A DNA stretch of 6,127 nucleotides from an uncultured Eubacteriales bacterium (GTDB taxonomy: Bacteria > Bacillota > Clostridia > Oscillospirales > QAKW01), in assembly GCA_934378025.1 (NCBI GenBank), contig CAKRPM010000083.1, positions 1 to 6,127 of the forward strand, given 5' to 3'. Of the stretch, positions 1 to 5,228 are shown piece after piece (positions within the stretch are counted from its first letter, which is position 1; every line of letters starts with the position of its first letter). The notes beneath the pieces were generated by a model. It ran no database searches, was not told where the DNA came from, and worked only from the letters and a program-made list of their open reading frames with translations. Position numbers and translations under genes: made by a program.

Positions 1-1
1 C

Positions 2-280
2 ATTTGCGAGAATAACAGTTGGGTCTTTTTAAATTTGGAGCAGCACGCCTGCACCTTCATCAATAAAGCGGGGCAGCGCATTTTGATCGAATTTCCCGAT
101 TCGCCCGCGCTGGTGCTTTGGACGCCGCCCGAGGCCGAACTGCTTTGCATCGAGCCGTGGAACGGCCGACCGGACAGCACCGACGGTCTTCCCGAACAAC
201 TGGCGGAAAAACCGGACGTGATCTTACTGGCGCCGGGAGAAGAAAAAACCGTCAGCCATACGCTGAGTCATGTAAAATAA
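2..280 (+). CDS. Aldose 1-epimerase (LacX/GalM-like) family protein, C-terminal part
   Basis: This is the 3' end of a gene that starts left of the window. The frame is open from base 2 to the TAA at 278-280, giving 92 visible residues. An internal TTG at 35 could be taken for a start, but the open frame continues upstream and the visible piece is far shorter than the usual family length of about 290 residues. The tail carries the motif LCIEPWNGRPD followed by a Lys-Pro-Asp segment and a pattern of LAPGEEKTVSHTL. This fits the last beta-strands of LacX-type aldose epimerases, which have a similar CIEPW-G element. Members of the wider family interconvert alpha and beta anomers of aldoses in the cytoplasm; the substrate here is unknown. 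It ends 20 bases before the next gene, so co-transcription with the permease is likely. The catalytic His residues lie outside the window. The family call rests on motif memory. Confidence 0.78.
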   Translation: MCENNSWVFLNLEQHACTFINKAGQRILIEFPDSPALVLWTPPEAELLCIEPWNGRPDSTDGLPEQLAEKPDVILLAPGEEKTVSHTLSHVK

Positions 281-300
281 AAAAGAAACGGAGAAAAAAT

Positions 301-1209
301 ATGTGGTTTTGGTTTGCGCTGATTGCGCTTTTATGCTGGAGCGGATCGGATTTATTTTCAAAAATCGGATGCCGCGACGCAGATGATAAACTTTCTCATC
401 TGAAAATGGTCGTCGCCGTCGGCGTCGTCATGGGGCTTCACGCCGCCTACGAAATTTTCATCGGCGGTACGAGCATTACATTTTCGGTCATTTTGACCTA
501 TTTGCCGGTCTCGGCACTGTACATTGTATCCATGGCCGTCGGCTACGTGGGGTTGCGCTATATCGAGCTTTCCATTTCCTCCCCTATCTGTAATTCCAGC
601 GGCGCGGTGGTGGCCGTGCTGTGTTTGATCACCGGCGGCGCGTCGGAGCTCAACACTTGGCAGCTGGTCGCCGTCGCACTGGTTTGCCTGGGCGTTGTCG
701 CACTGGGCATCGTGGACATGACGGAAAATGACGAGGCGCGCGCCGCCCGTCAGCAAGCGGGCAATCAAAAATATGTAAAATCGCTGATCGCCCTGTTGCT
801 GCCCATCATCTATTGTCTGCTGGACGCACTGGGCACCTTTGCGGACTCTCTGGTACTGCAAAAGCTGGATGAGGACGCCGCCAACGTCGCCTATGAGCTT
901 ACCTTCTTTGCCGTCGGGATGCTCTGCCTGCTCTACATCACCGTATTTAAAAAGCAAAAGCTGCTGCCCCGAAAAGAAGCGCCGAAATATGCCGGTGCGA
1001 TTTTTGAGACCGCCGGTCAGTTTGCGTATATTTACGCCCTTGCGGACGAACAGCATGTCGCGCTGGCGGCACCGATGATCTCCGCCTATTGCATTGCAAG
1101 CGTGCTGTGGAGCCGTCTGTTTTTGAAAGAAAAGCTTTCCGTAAAACATTATCTTTGCATTGCACTGACCGCCGTCGGCATTGTCATACTCGGCATTTTT
1201 GACGCATAA
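301..1209 (+). CDS. EamA/DMT-superfamily permease, 302 aa
   Basis: An integral membrane protein of the drug/metabolite transporter type. Length and hydrophobicity fit about ten membrane helices arranged as two repeats: residues about 1-137 and 162-302, separated by a charged loop at about 139-160 (TENDEARAARQQAGNQKY). The N-terminus MWFWFALIALLCWSGSDLF is the usual first helix, and the last helix ends VGIVILGIFDA. Each half fits one EamA repeat. The start is ATG 301, because GGAG at 290-293 lies 7 bases upstream and the preceding gene stops at 280. The frame is open further upstream to an ATG at 118, but that stretch overlaps the epimerase gene and is Arg-rich and hydrophilic, so it was rejected. 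The gene lies 20 bases after the epimerase and 24 before feoA, which suggests an operon. The substrate cannot be read from the sequence; amino acids, sugars and other metabolites are all known in the superfamily. Confidence 0.88.
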   Translation: MWFWFALIALLCWSGSDLFSKIGCRDADDKLSHLKMVVAVGVVMGLHAAYEIFIGGTSITFSVILTYLPVSALYIVSMAVGYVGLRYIELSISSPICNSSGAVVAVLCLITGGASELNTWQLVAVALVCLGVVALGIVDMTENDEARAARQQAGNQKYVKSLIALLLPIIYCLLDALGTFADSLVLQKLDEDAANVAYELTFFAVGMLCLLYITVFKKQKLLPRKEAPKYAGAIFETAGQFAYIYALADEQHVALAAPMISAYCIASVLWSRLFLKEKLSVKHYLCIALTAVGIVILGIFDA

Positions 1210-1216
1210 GCTTGTA

Positions 1217-1225
1217 CGGAGGGGG
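1217..1225 (+). promoter_or_regulatory. Strong ribosome binding site of feoA
   Basis: GGAGGGGGA lies 8 bases upstream of ATG 1234, inside the 24-base gap after the permease stop. It fixes the feoA start. The gap is too short for a promoter plus leader, so feoA expression probably depends on transcription from upstream. Confidence 0.75.
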
Positions 1226-1233
1226 ACAAGAGT

Positions 1234-1464
1234 ATGACCACACTGAACAAACTGAAAGTCGGACAAAGCGGCGTCATTACCGCCGTGGGGGGCGAGGGCG
1301 CGCTGCGCCTGCGATTGCTGGACATGGGATTGATTCCGAAAACCCGAATTAAAGTACAAAAAATCGCGCCGATGGGCGATCCGATGGAATTGCACATCCG
1401 CGGATATGAACTGACGCTTCGCATGGAAGACGCCGAAAAAATCGAGGTGGAGGAGGACGCATGA
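1234..1464 (+). CDS. feoA: FeoA, ferrous iron transport accessory protein, 76 aa
   Basis: A small cytosolic SH3-like protein that supports FeoB in Fe(II) uptake. Its length (76 residues) is typical of FeoA. Visible family features are the start MTTLNKLKVGQSGVITAV, the conserved segment LRLRLLDMGLIPKTRI at about residues 27-42, and a later stretch containing DPMELHIRGYELTLR, which matches the FeoA pattern of G-D-P-hydrophobic followed by a Gly and a strand. The C-terminus is acidic (EKIEVEEDA). That acidic tail is encoded by GGAGGAGG at 1449-1456, which also serves as the ribosome binding site for feoB. The stop TGA overlaps the feoB ATG by 4 bases, indicating translational coupling. No Fur- or DtxR-type operator was recognised upstream, so iron control, if present, must lie outside the visible leader. 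Confidence 0.95.
   Translation: MTTLNKLKVGQSGVITAVGGEGALRLRLLDMGLIPKTRIKVQKIAPMGDPMELHIRGYELTLRMEDAEKIEVEEDA
1449..1456 (+). promoter_or_regulatory. feoB ribosome binding site inside the end of feoA
   Basis: The run GGAGGAGG offers two overlapping anti-SD matches, 7 and 4 bases before ATG 1461. It lies within the codons for the Glu/Val-rich FeoA tail. With the ATGA stop/start overlap it supports coupled translation of feoA and feoB. Confidence 0.7.
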
Positions 1465-3464
1465 TTTTTGCACTTGCCGGCAATCAAAATTGTGGAAAAA
1501 CCACGCTGTTTAACTGCTTGACCGGATCCAACCAACACGTCGGAAATTTTCCCGGCGTCACGGTTGATCAAAAAATCGGAGAGATTAAGGGCGTTAAAAA
1601 TTGCTCGGTGGTGGATCTGCCCGGAATTTACTCCATTCGGCCGTATACCAACGAGGAGATTGTGACAAGGGACTTTATCCTCAACAATCATCCGGACGGC
1701 ATTATCAATATTGTAGATGCAACCAATATCGAGCGCAATTTATACTTAACGCTGCAGCTTTTGGAACTGAAAATTCCCATGGTCATCGCCTTAAACATGA
1801 TGGACGAGGTACGCGGCAACGGCGGTACGGTGGATATTGCAAAAATCAGCAAAGCGCTGGGGGTGGACGTCATCCCGATCAGCGCCGTTAAAAACGAGGG
1901 CGTCAGCGAAGTGGTGGATAAAATCGTTGCGGCGGCAAAAGGCAGAAAGCTGCCCGCGGTCACCGATTTCTGCCGCAGCGGCCCGGTACATCGGTGTATT
2001 CATGCCGTCAGCCATCTGATTGAAGATCATGCCGATCGGCTGCGCATTTCCGCCCGCTTTTGCGCCACGAAGCTCATCGAGGGCGACACTTCGTTTGTCA
2101 GCCGCCTGGAAATCAACGAAAATGAGCAGGAAATGATCGAGCACAGCATCGTGGAAATGGAGCACGAACACGGCATGGATCGCAACGCGGCGCTGGCGGA
2201 CATGCGCTACGCTTTTATTGAATCGGTCTGTCGGGATTCGGTAGTCAAATGCAAGGAAAGCATCGAACATAAACGCAGTGTAAAAATCGACGGGATTTTA
2301 ACGCACAAATATTTTGCGCTTCCGCTGTTTTTACTGATTATGCTGCTGATTTTTTACCTGACGTTCAACGTGGTCGGCAAAGCGCTCAGCGATTTGCTGG
2401 CCCTCGGCATTGACTATATTACCCAAGGCTTTGACAAAGGACTGACCGCCTATCAGATCAACCCCGTGGTTCATTCGCTGCTGATTGACGGCGTATGTGC
2501 GGGCGTGGGCAGCGTGCTTTCCTTTTTGCCGGTCATTGTTGTACTGTTTTTCTTTCTCTCCATTTTGGAGGATACGGGATACATGGCGCGCGTTGCCTTT
2601 GTCATGGACAAACTGCTGCGGAAAATCGGTCTTTCGGGCAAAAGCGTGGTGCCGATGCTGATCGGATTCGGCTGTACGGTACCCGCCGTCATGGCCACCC
2701 GTACGCTTTCCTCCAACCGCGACCGCAAAATGACCATCTTTTTAACGCCGTTTATGAGCTGTTCTGCCAAAATTCCCATTTACGCGGTGTTTTCCGCCGC
2801 CTTTTTCCCGAAATACGCGGCATTGGTAATGATTTGCCTGTATGTTTGCGGCATTATTTTGGGTATCCTGACGGCACTGATCCTCAAAAACACGGCCTTT
2901 CGCGGCAATCCCGTGCCGTTCGTGATGGAACTGCCCAATTACCGTCTGCCGGCCCCCAAAAGCGTTTTTCAGTTGATGTGGGACAAGGCAAAAGACTTTT
3001 TGCAGCGCGCCTTTACCGTAATATTTTTGGCCACCATTATCATTTGGTTTTTGCAAAGCTTTGACGCGCGGCTGAATGTTGTGCACAATTCGTCCGACTC
3101 GCTCTTGGCCGTCATCGGCCGTTTTGCGGCGCCGATTTTCAAACCGCTGGGCTTTTCCGACTGGCGGATTACCACCGCGCTGATCAGCGGTTTTACCGCC
3201 AAGGAGGCTGTGGTCAGCACCCTGGGGGTTTTGCTGGGCGTCGGCACCTCGGATTTAACGACGGCGCTGCCCGCCCTGTTCACGCCGCTCAGCGCCTTGA
3301 GCTTTTTGGCCTTTTGTCTGTTATATACGCCGTGCATTGCCGCCGTCGCCGCAATTCGGCGTGAGTTGACAAGCCGCCGACAAACCTTTGTTTTGGTCCT
3401 GCTGCAATGCACGATTGCCTGGTGCGTCGGAGCACTGATTTATCAGATCGGGGTGCGGCTGTGA
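1461..3464 (+). CDS. feoB: FeoB, Fe(II) transporter with N-terminal G domain, 667 aa
   Basis: A membrane ferrous iron uptake protein. The N-terminal G domain shows G1 GNQNCGKT at residues 7-14, the G2 threonine in GNFPGVT at 28-34, G3 DLPG at 52-55, G4 NMMD at 112-115 and a G5-like SAVK at 141-144. A helical GDI-like region follows at about 165-275. The membrane part begins near residue 283 and includes the conserved stretch EDTGYMARVAF, the Cys-containing gate motif GFGCTVPAVMATRT at about 402-415, the second conserved PFMSCSAKIPIY segment, and a C-terminal LLYTPCIAA element. The length fits Gram-positive FeoB proteins, which are shorter than the roughly 773-residue E. coli protein. No truncation or lost motif is visible. 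It is translationally coupled to feoA (ATGA overlap) and to the next small gene (GTGA overlap). GTP is the nucleotide classically bound; the nucleotide preference of this protein cannot be told from sequence. Confidence 0.97.
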   Translation: MIFALAGNQNCGKTTLFNCLTGSNQHVGNFPGVTVDQKIGEIKGVKNCSVVDLPGIYSIRPYTNEEIVTRDFILNNHPDGIINIVDATNIERNLYLTLQLLELKIPMVIALNMMDEVRGNGGTVDIAKISKALGVDVIPISAVKNEGVSEVVDKIVAAAKGRKLPAVTDFCRSGPVHRCIHAVSHLIEDHADRLRISARFCATKLIEGDTSFVSRLEINENEQEMIEHSIVEMEHEHGMDRNAALADMRYAFIESVCRDSVVKCKESIEHKRSVKIDGILTHKYFALPLFLLIMLLIFYLTFNVVGKALSDLLALGIDYITQGFDKGLTAYQINPVVHSLLIDGVCAGVGSVLSFLPVIVVLFFFLSILEDTGYMARVAFVMDKLLRKIGLSGKSVVPMLIGFGCTVPAVMATRTLSSNRDRKMTIFLTPFMSCSAKIPIYAVFSAAFFPKYAALVMICLYVCGIILGILTALILKNTAFRGNPVPFVMELPNYRLPAPKSVFQLMWDKAKDFLQRAFTVIFLATIIIWFLQSFDARLNVVHNSSDSLLAVIGRFAAPIFKPLGFSDWRITTALISGFTAKEAVVSTLGVLLGVGTSDLTTALPALFTPLSALSFLAFCLLYTPCIAAVAAIRRELTSRRQTFVLVLLQCTIAWCVGALIYQIGVRL

Positions 3465-3637
3465 ACCTTTGGGATATTCTTCTTTTGGGACTGCTGGCCC
3501 TCGCCGTGACGGCTGCGGTGATCGGACTGCGCCGCGGCGGCTGCGGCAGCTGCGACCGATGCAAAAAATGCAGTCGGTGCGAAAAGCACCCTTCAAAAGA
3601 TTGCGAACATATAAAAGAGCACCTCACCGATCGGTGA
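3461..3637 (+). CDS. FeoB-associated Cys-rich membrane protein, 58 aa
   Basis: A small protein with one N-terminal membrane helix (residues about 4-23, rich in Leu/Ala/Val) followed by a basic, Cys-rich tail. Six cysteines are present: C28, C31, C34, C37 and C40 in regular CxxC spacing, plus C48. This layout and the position directly after feoB match the family known as FeoB-associated Cys-rich membrane protein (Pfam FeoB_associated). Its role is not established; iron binding or stabilisation of FeoB is inference. The start is GTG 3461, overlapping the feoB stop by 4 bases, with a weak GGGGTG about 5 bases upstream. A longer version from ATG 3407 was rejected because it would add 18 hydrophilic residues inside feoB ahead of the helix. 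The last six residues (EHLTDR) and the stop are encoded by the first copy of a perfect palindrome, so the native C-terminus may have been altered by the repeat. Confidence 0.85.
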   Translation: MNLWDILLLGLLALAVTAAVIGLRRGGCGSCDRCKKCSRCEKHPSKDCEHIKEHLTDR

Positions 3638-3645
3638 GGTGCTCT
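3616..3645. repeat. Perfect 30-base palindrome, copy 1
   Basis: The arm AGAGCACCTCACCGA is followed directly by its exact reverse complement, with no spacer. It is identical to copy 2 at 3921-3950. The first 22 bases overlap the end of the Cys-rich protein gene, including its stop. On the minus strand the hairpin is followed by CTTTTATAT, a plausible U-tract, so it could act as an intrinsic terminator for transcripts coming from prfB. On the plus strand it is followed by CAGCG, with no U-tract, so it is not a canonical terminator for the feo operon. Confidence 0.9.
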
Positions 3646-3675
3646 CAGCGTGTCGATAAGTTTATCGACACGCTG
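3646..3675. repeat. Inverted repeat 2, 13-14 bp arms
   Basis: The arm CAGCGTGTCGATA (3646-3658) pairs exactly with 3663-3675, leaving a 4-base AGTT loop; the outer A and T of the loop could also pair. It starts on the base after palindrome copy 1. There is no T-run on either side, so it is not a standard terminator. Read in either strand it spells nearly the same peptide (VDKxIDTL), a side effect of the palindrome. Confidence 0.85.
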
Positions 3676-3704
3676 GCAGACTTCGAAAAAGGAAGGTAAA
3701 TTTG

Positions 3705-3754
3705 CCGAACATGGACTTGTCGGCGTATGTGCATACGGAAAAGTCCATGTTCGG
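3705..3754. repeat. Inverted repeat 3, nested hairpin with 14-bp outer stem
   Basis: The outer arms CCGAACATGGACTT (3705-3718) and 3741-3754 are exact reverse complements. Inside the 22-base loop a second stem forms between CGTAT (3724-3728) and ATACG (3733-3737), with loop GTGC. The predicted RNA would be two stems separated by an asymmetric internal loop (GTCGG opposite GAA). No U-tract follows, so a terminator role is unlikely. It could be a structured RNA or a repeat element part. Confidence 0.85.
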
Positions 3755-3766
3755 TGAAAGTAAGCA

Positions 3767-3801
3767 AAAGCGCTCGAAATCTCGATGATTTCGGGCGCTT
3801 T
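3767..3801. terminator. Hairpin with 15-bp arms, possible terminator
   Basis: The arms AAAGCGCTCGAAATC (3767-3781) and 3787-3801 pair with a single T/G mismatch (a G-U wobble in the plus-strand transcript) around a 5-base TCGAT loop. A short A-run precedes it and CTTTCC follows on the plus strand. On the minus strand the hairpin is followed by CTTTTGCTT, a better U-tract. It may therefore help end prfB transcripts and, more weakly, feo transcripts. The role is inferred; the pairing is directly visible. Confidence 0.55.
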
Positions 3802-3920
3802 CCGGTGCTGCTTTTTGTTTTAACAAGAACTAAAAAGTAAAAAATACACTTTAATTTTCCCGCTTAAAAATAGCCTCATGGTTTCTTTGCTTGCGGTTGA
3901 CCGACTTTTTCGACAATCTG
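3802..3920. other. AT-rich intergenic stretch without a supported gene
   Basis: After the third hairpin the sequence becomes AT-rich (about 3811-3880) and then returns to mixed composition. Only very short open frames occur, such as a 19-codon minus-strand frame from ATG 3879 with no ribosome binding site. No convincing promoter pair was found. It completes the convergent intergenic region between the feo operon and prfB. Confidence 0.5.
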
Positions 3921-3950
3921 AGAGCACCTCACCGATCGGTGAGGTGCTCT
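3921..3950. repeat. Perfect 30-base palindrome, copy 2
   Basis: It is identical in all 30 bases to copy 1. On the plus strand it is followed by TGCTTTG, a weak U-rich tail, so it may act as the plus-strand terminator for the feo run. On the minus strand it lies 27 bases past the prfB stop and is followed by CAGATTG, with no U-tract. With copy 1 it looks like one half of a bidirectional terminator split by the intervening 275 bases. Confidence 0.9.
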
Positions 3951-3977
3951 TGCTTTGTCCGATAACGCAGCCGCGTT

Positions 3978-5087
3978 TTATTGATTTTCTTTGTTGGCCA
4001 GCAGATAAGCGGTAATAAATGCGTCCAAATCGCCGTCCATCACCGCGCCGATATTTCCGTTTTCACAGCCGGTTCGGTGATCCTTCACCAATGTATACGG
4101 CATAAAAACATAGCTGCGGATTTGGCTGCCCCAACCAATTTGCATCATATCGCCCTTGATATCCTCAATTTTTTCCAAATGCTCGCGTTCCTTGACCTGC
4201 AGCAGCTTACTTTTCAGCATTTTCATGGCCATCTCGCGGTTTTTGTGCTGACTGCGCTCGTTTTGACAAGTCACCACAATGCCGGTGGGCAAGTGTGTAA
4301 TTCGGATAGCACTGTCGGTTTTGTTGATATGCTGGCCGCCCGCACCGCTGGAACGATACGTATCCACCCGAATGTCCTCATCCCGAATTTCCACTTCCGT
4401 GTCATCCTCAATTTCCGGCATGACCTCCAGGGAGGCAAAGGAGGTGTGCCGTCTGCCCGACGAGTCAAACGGAGAAACCCGCACCAAGCGATGCACGCCC
4501 ATTTCGCTTTTCAGAAATCCGTAGGCATACATGCCCTCAATCATAATGGTGGCGCTTTTTATGCCGGCCTCGTCCCCGTCCAGGTAATCCATGACCTTGA
4601 TCTTAAAATCATGCCGCTGCGCATAACGGGTATACATTCTGTACAGCATTTCGGCCCAGTCCTGCGCCTCGGTGCCGCCGGCGCCCGCATGGAAGGTCAA
4701 AATGGCATTGCTGTTGTCATATTCGCCGCTGAGCAGCGCCTTCAGATTTTCCTCCTGCAGGCGTTTTTCAAACCGATTGTACTCCTCGTCAATCTCTTTC
4801 AGAACGCTCTCATCGTTTTCCTCCTCGGCCATTTCCACCAACGCGCCCAAATCCTCGTAGGTTTGGTGAAGCGCGGAAAATTCCTCCACACGATTTTGCA
4901 GCATTTTGGTTTCTTTAAGGACCTTTTGGCCGGCCTCCAAATCATCCCAAAATCCGGGCTGTTCCCCCATCTTTGAAAGCTCGGCCAGGCGTTTTTCGGC
5001 CTGCTCCACGCCGAGCGCCTTGCGAAGCTTCTCCAGCTCCGGCGCGGCGGCGGACAATCTCATTTTTATTTCATCTAAGATGACCAT
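3978..5087 (-). CDS. prfB: Peptide chain release factor 2 (RF2), 369 aa, no programmed frameshift
   Basis: A cytoplasmic class I release factor that recognises UGA and UAA stop codons and triggers peptide release on the ribosome. The stop-codon recognition tripeptide SPF is at residues 205-207 and the catalytic GGQ is in SSGAGGQHINKTDSAIR at 250-252. SPF (not the PxT type of RF1) makes this RF2. The N-terminal part is helical and charged, as expected of domain 1. The start ATG (5087-5085) has AGGAGA a few bases upstream. In many bacteria prfB needs a +1 frameshift at Leu25/UGA26; here Leu25 is CTC and codon 26 is GGC, with no in-frame stop and no SD-like AGGGGG ahead of it, so the full protein is read in one frame. 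Residue 246, next to the GGQ loop, is Ser. The stop is TAA. The gene converges on the feo run and diverges from the LTA-synthase-like gene. Confidence 0.97.
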   Translation of the reverse strand: MVILDEIKMRLSAAAPELEKLRKALGVEQAEKRLAELSKMGEQPGFWDDLEAGQKVLKETKMLQNRVEEFSALHQTYEDLGALVEMAEEENDESVLKEIDEEYNRFEKRLQEENLKALLSGEYDNSNAILTFHAGAGGTEAQDWAEMLYRMYTRYAQRHDFKIKVMDYLDGDEAGIKSATIMIEGMYAYGFLKSEMGVHRLVRVSPFDSSGRRHTSFASLEVMPEIEDDTEVEIRDEDIRVDTYRSSGAGGQHINKTDSAIRITHLPTGIVVTCQNERSQHKNREMAMKMLKSKLLQVKEREHLEKIEDIKGDMMQIGWGSQIRSYVFMPYTLVKDHRTGCENGNIGAVMDGDLDAFITAYLLANKENQ

Positions 5088-5119
5088 ATATTTCTCCTTT
5101 TACCGTAAATCTGTTTTTT

Positions 5120-5148
5120 ATTCTACCACATGAACTTTGCTTTTGCAA
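5120..5148 (-). promoter_or_regulatory. Probable sigma-A promoter of prfB
   Basis: Read on the minus strand: -35 TTGCAA (5148-5143), a 17-base spacer, and -10 TAGAAT (5125-5120) preceded by TGG, which gives an extended -10. The -10 lies about 30 bases upstream of the prfB ATG, leaving room for a short leader with AGGAGA. The match to consensus is good but only inspected by eye. Confidence 0.6.
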
Positions 5149-5156
5149 TAAAACTG

Positions 5157-5185
5157 TTTACAAATTCAGGGAAAAGTGATATGCT
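5157..5185 (+). promoter_or_regulatory. Probable sigma-A promoter of the LTA-synthase-family gene
   Basis: -35 TTTACA (5157-5162), a 17-base spacer, and -10 TATGCT (5180-5185) with an upstream TGA that makes an extended -10. The leader to ATG 5229 would be about 37 bases, AT-rich, and ends with GGAG at 5217-5220. A second TATAAT at 5192-5197 lacks a matching -35. The -35 box is only 8 bases from the opposing prfB -35 box. Confidence 0.55.
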
Positions 5186-5228
5186 AATGCATATAATATA
5201 TTTATTAAAAAATTACGGAGAACTGTTT

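Larger units (their letters stand above)
3646..3920. mobile_element. Candidate small non-autonomous repeat element between the two palindromes
   Basis: These 275 bases lie exactly between two identical 30-base direct repeats that are themselves palindromes. The two ends are imperfect inverse copies: CAGCGTGTCGATAA on the left and, read inward from the right, CAGATTGTCGAAAA, with 11 of 14 positions equal. The segment contains three successive hairpins (3646-3675, 3705-3754, 3767-3801) and then an AT-rich part from about 3811 to 3880. It has no supported gene. This resembles a MITE or REP-like cassette, but a 30-base target duplication would be unusually long. Two independent terminator repeats flanking unique sequence is the main alternative. 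Confidence 0.35.

Noticed and set aside
118..300. Upstream extension of the permease frame to ATG 118
   Set aside because: It overlaps the epimerase gene, is Arg-rich and hydrophilic, and has no ribosome binding site; ATG 301 with GGAG fits the first membrane helix.
1160..1191. Possible internal promoter before feoA (TTGCAC and CATACT)
   Set aside because: The spacer is 20 bases and the -10 match is poor, so it is not supported.
358..1473. Long minus-strand frame opposite the permease and feoA
   Set aside because: It is a composition shadow rich in Gln, Arg and His without a recognisable motif; the plus-strand genes are clear.
3469..3699. Alternative plus-strand frame over the Cys-rich gene ending in VDKFIDTLADFEKGR
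   Set aside because: It reads through both palindromes, has no ribosome binding site and no membrane helix; the GTG 3461 frame matches the expected family.
3822..3879. A 19-codon minus-strand frame from ATG 3879
   Set aside because: No ribosome binding site, AT-rich context, and chance length.
3616..3950. CRISPR-like array
   Set aside because: Only two repeat copies, with a 275-base interval and full palindromic symmetry, and no cas genes are visible; this is not a CRISPR layout.
3964..3977. Small hairpin AACGC/GCGTT just after the prfB stop
   Set aside because: The stem is only 5 bases and no U-tract follows on the minus strand; not a credible terminator.
3981..4976. Long plus-strand frame opposite prfB
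   Set aside because: It is a shadow of prfB, which has SPF and GGQ motifs and full length on the minus strand.
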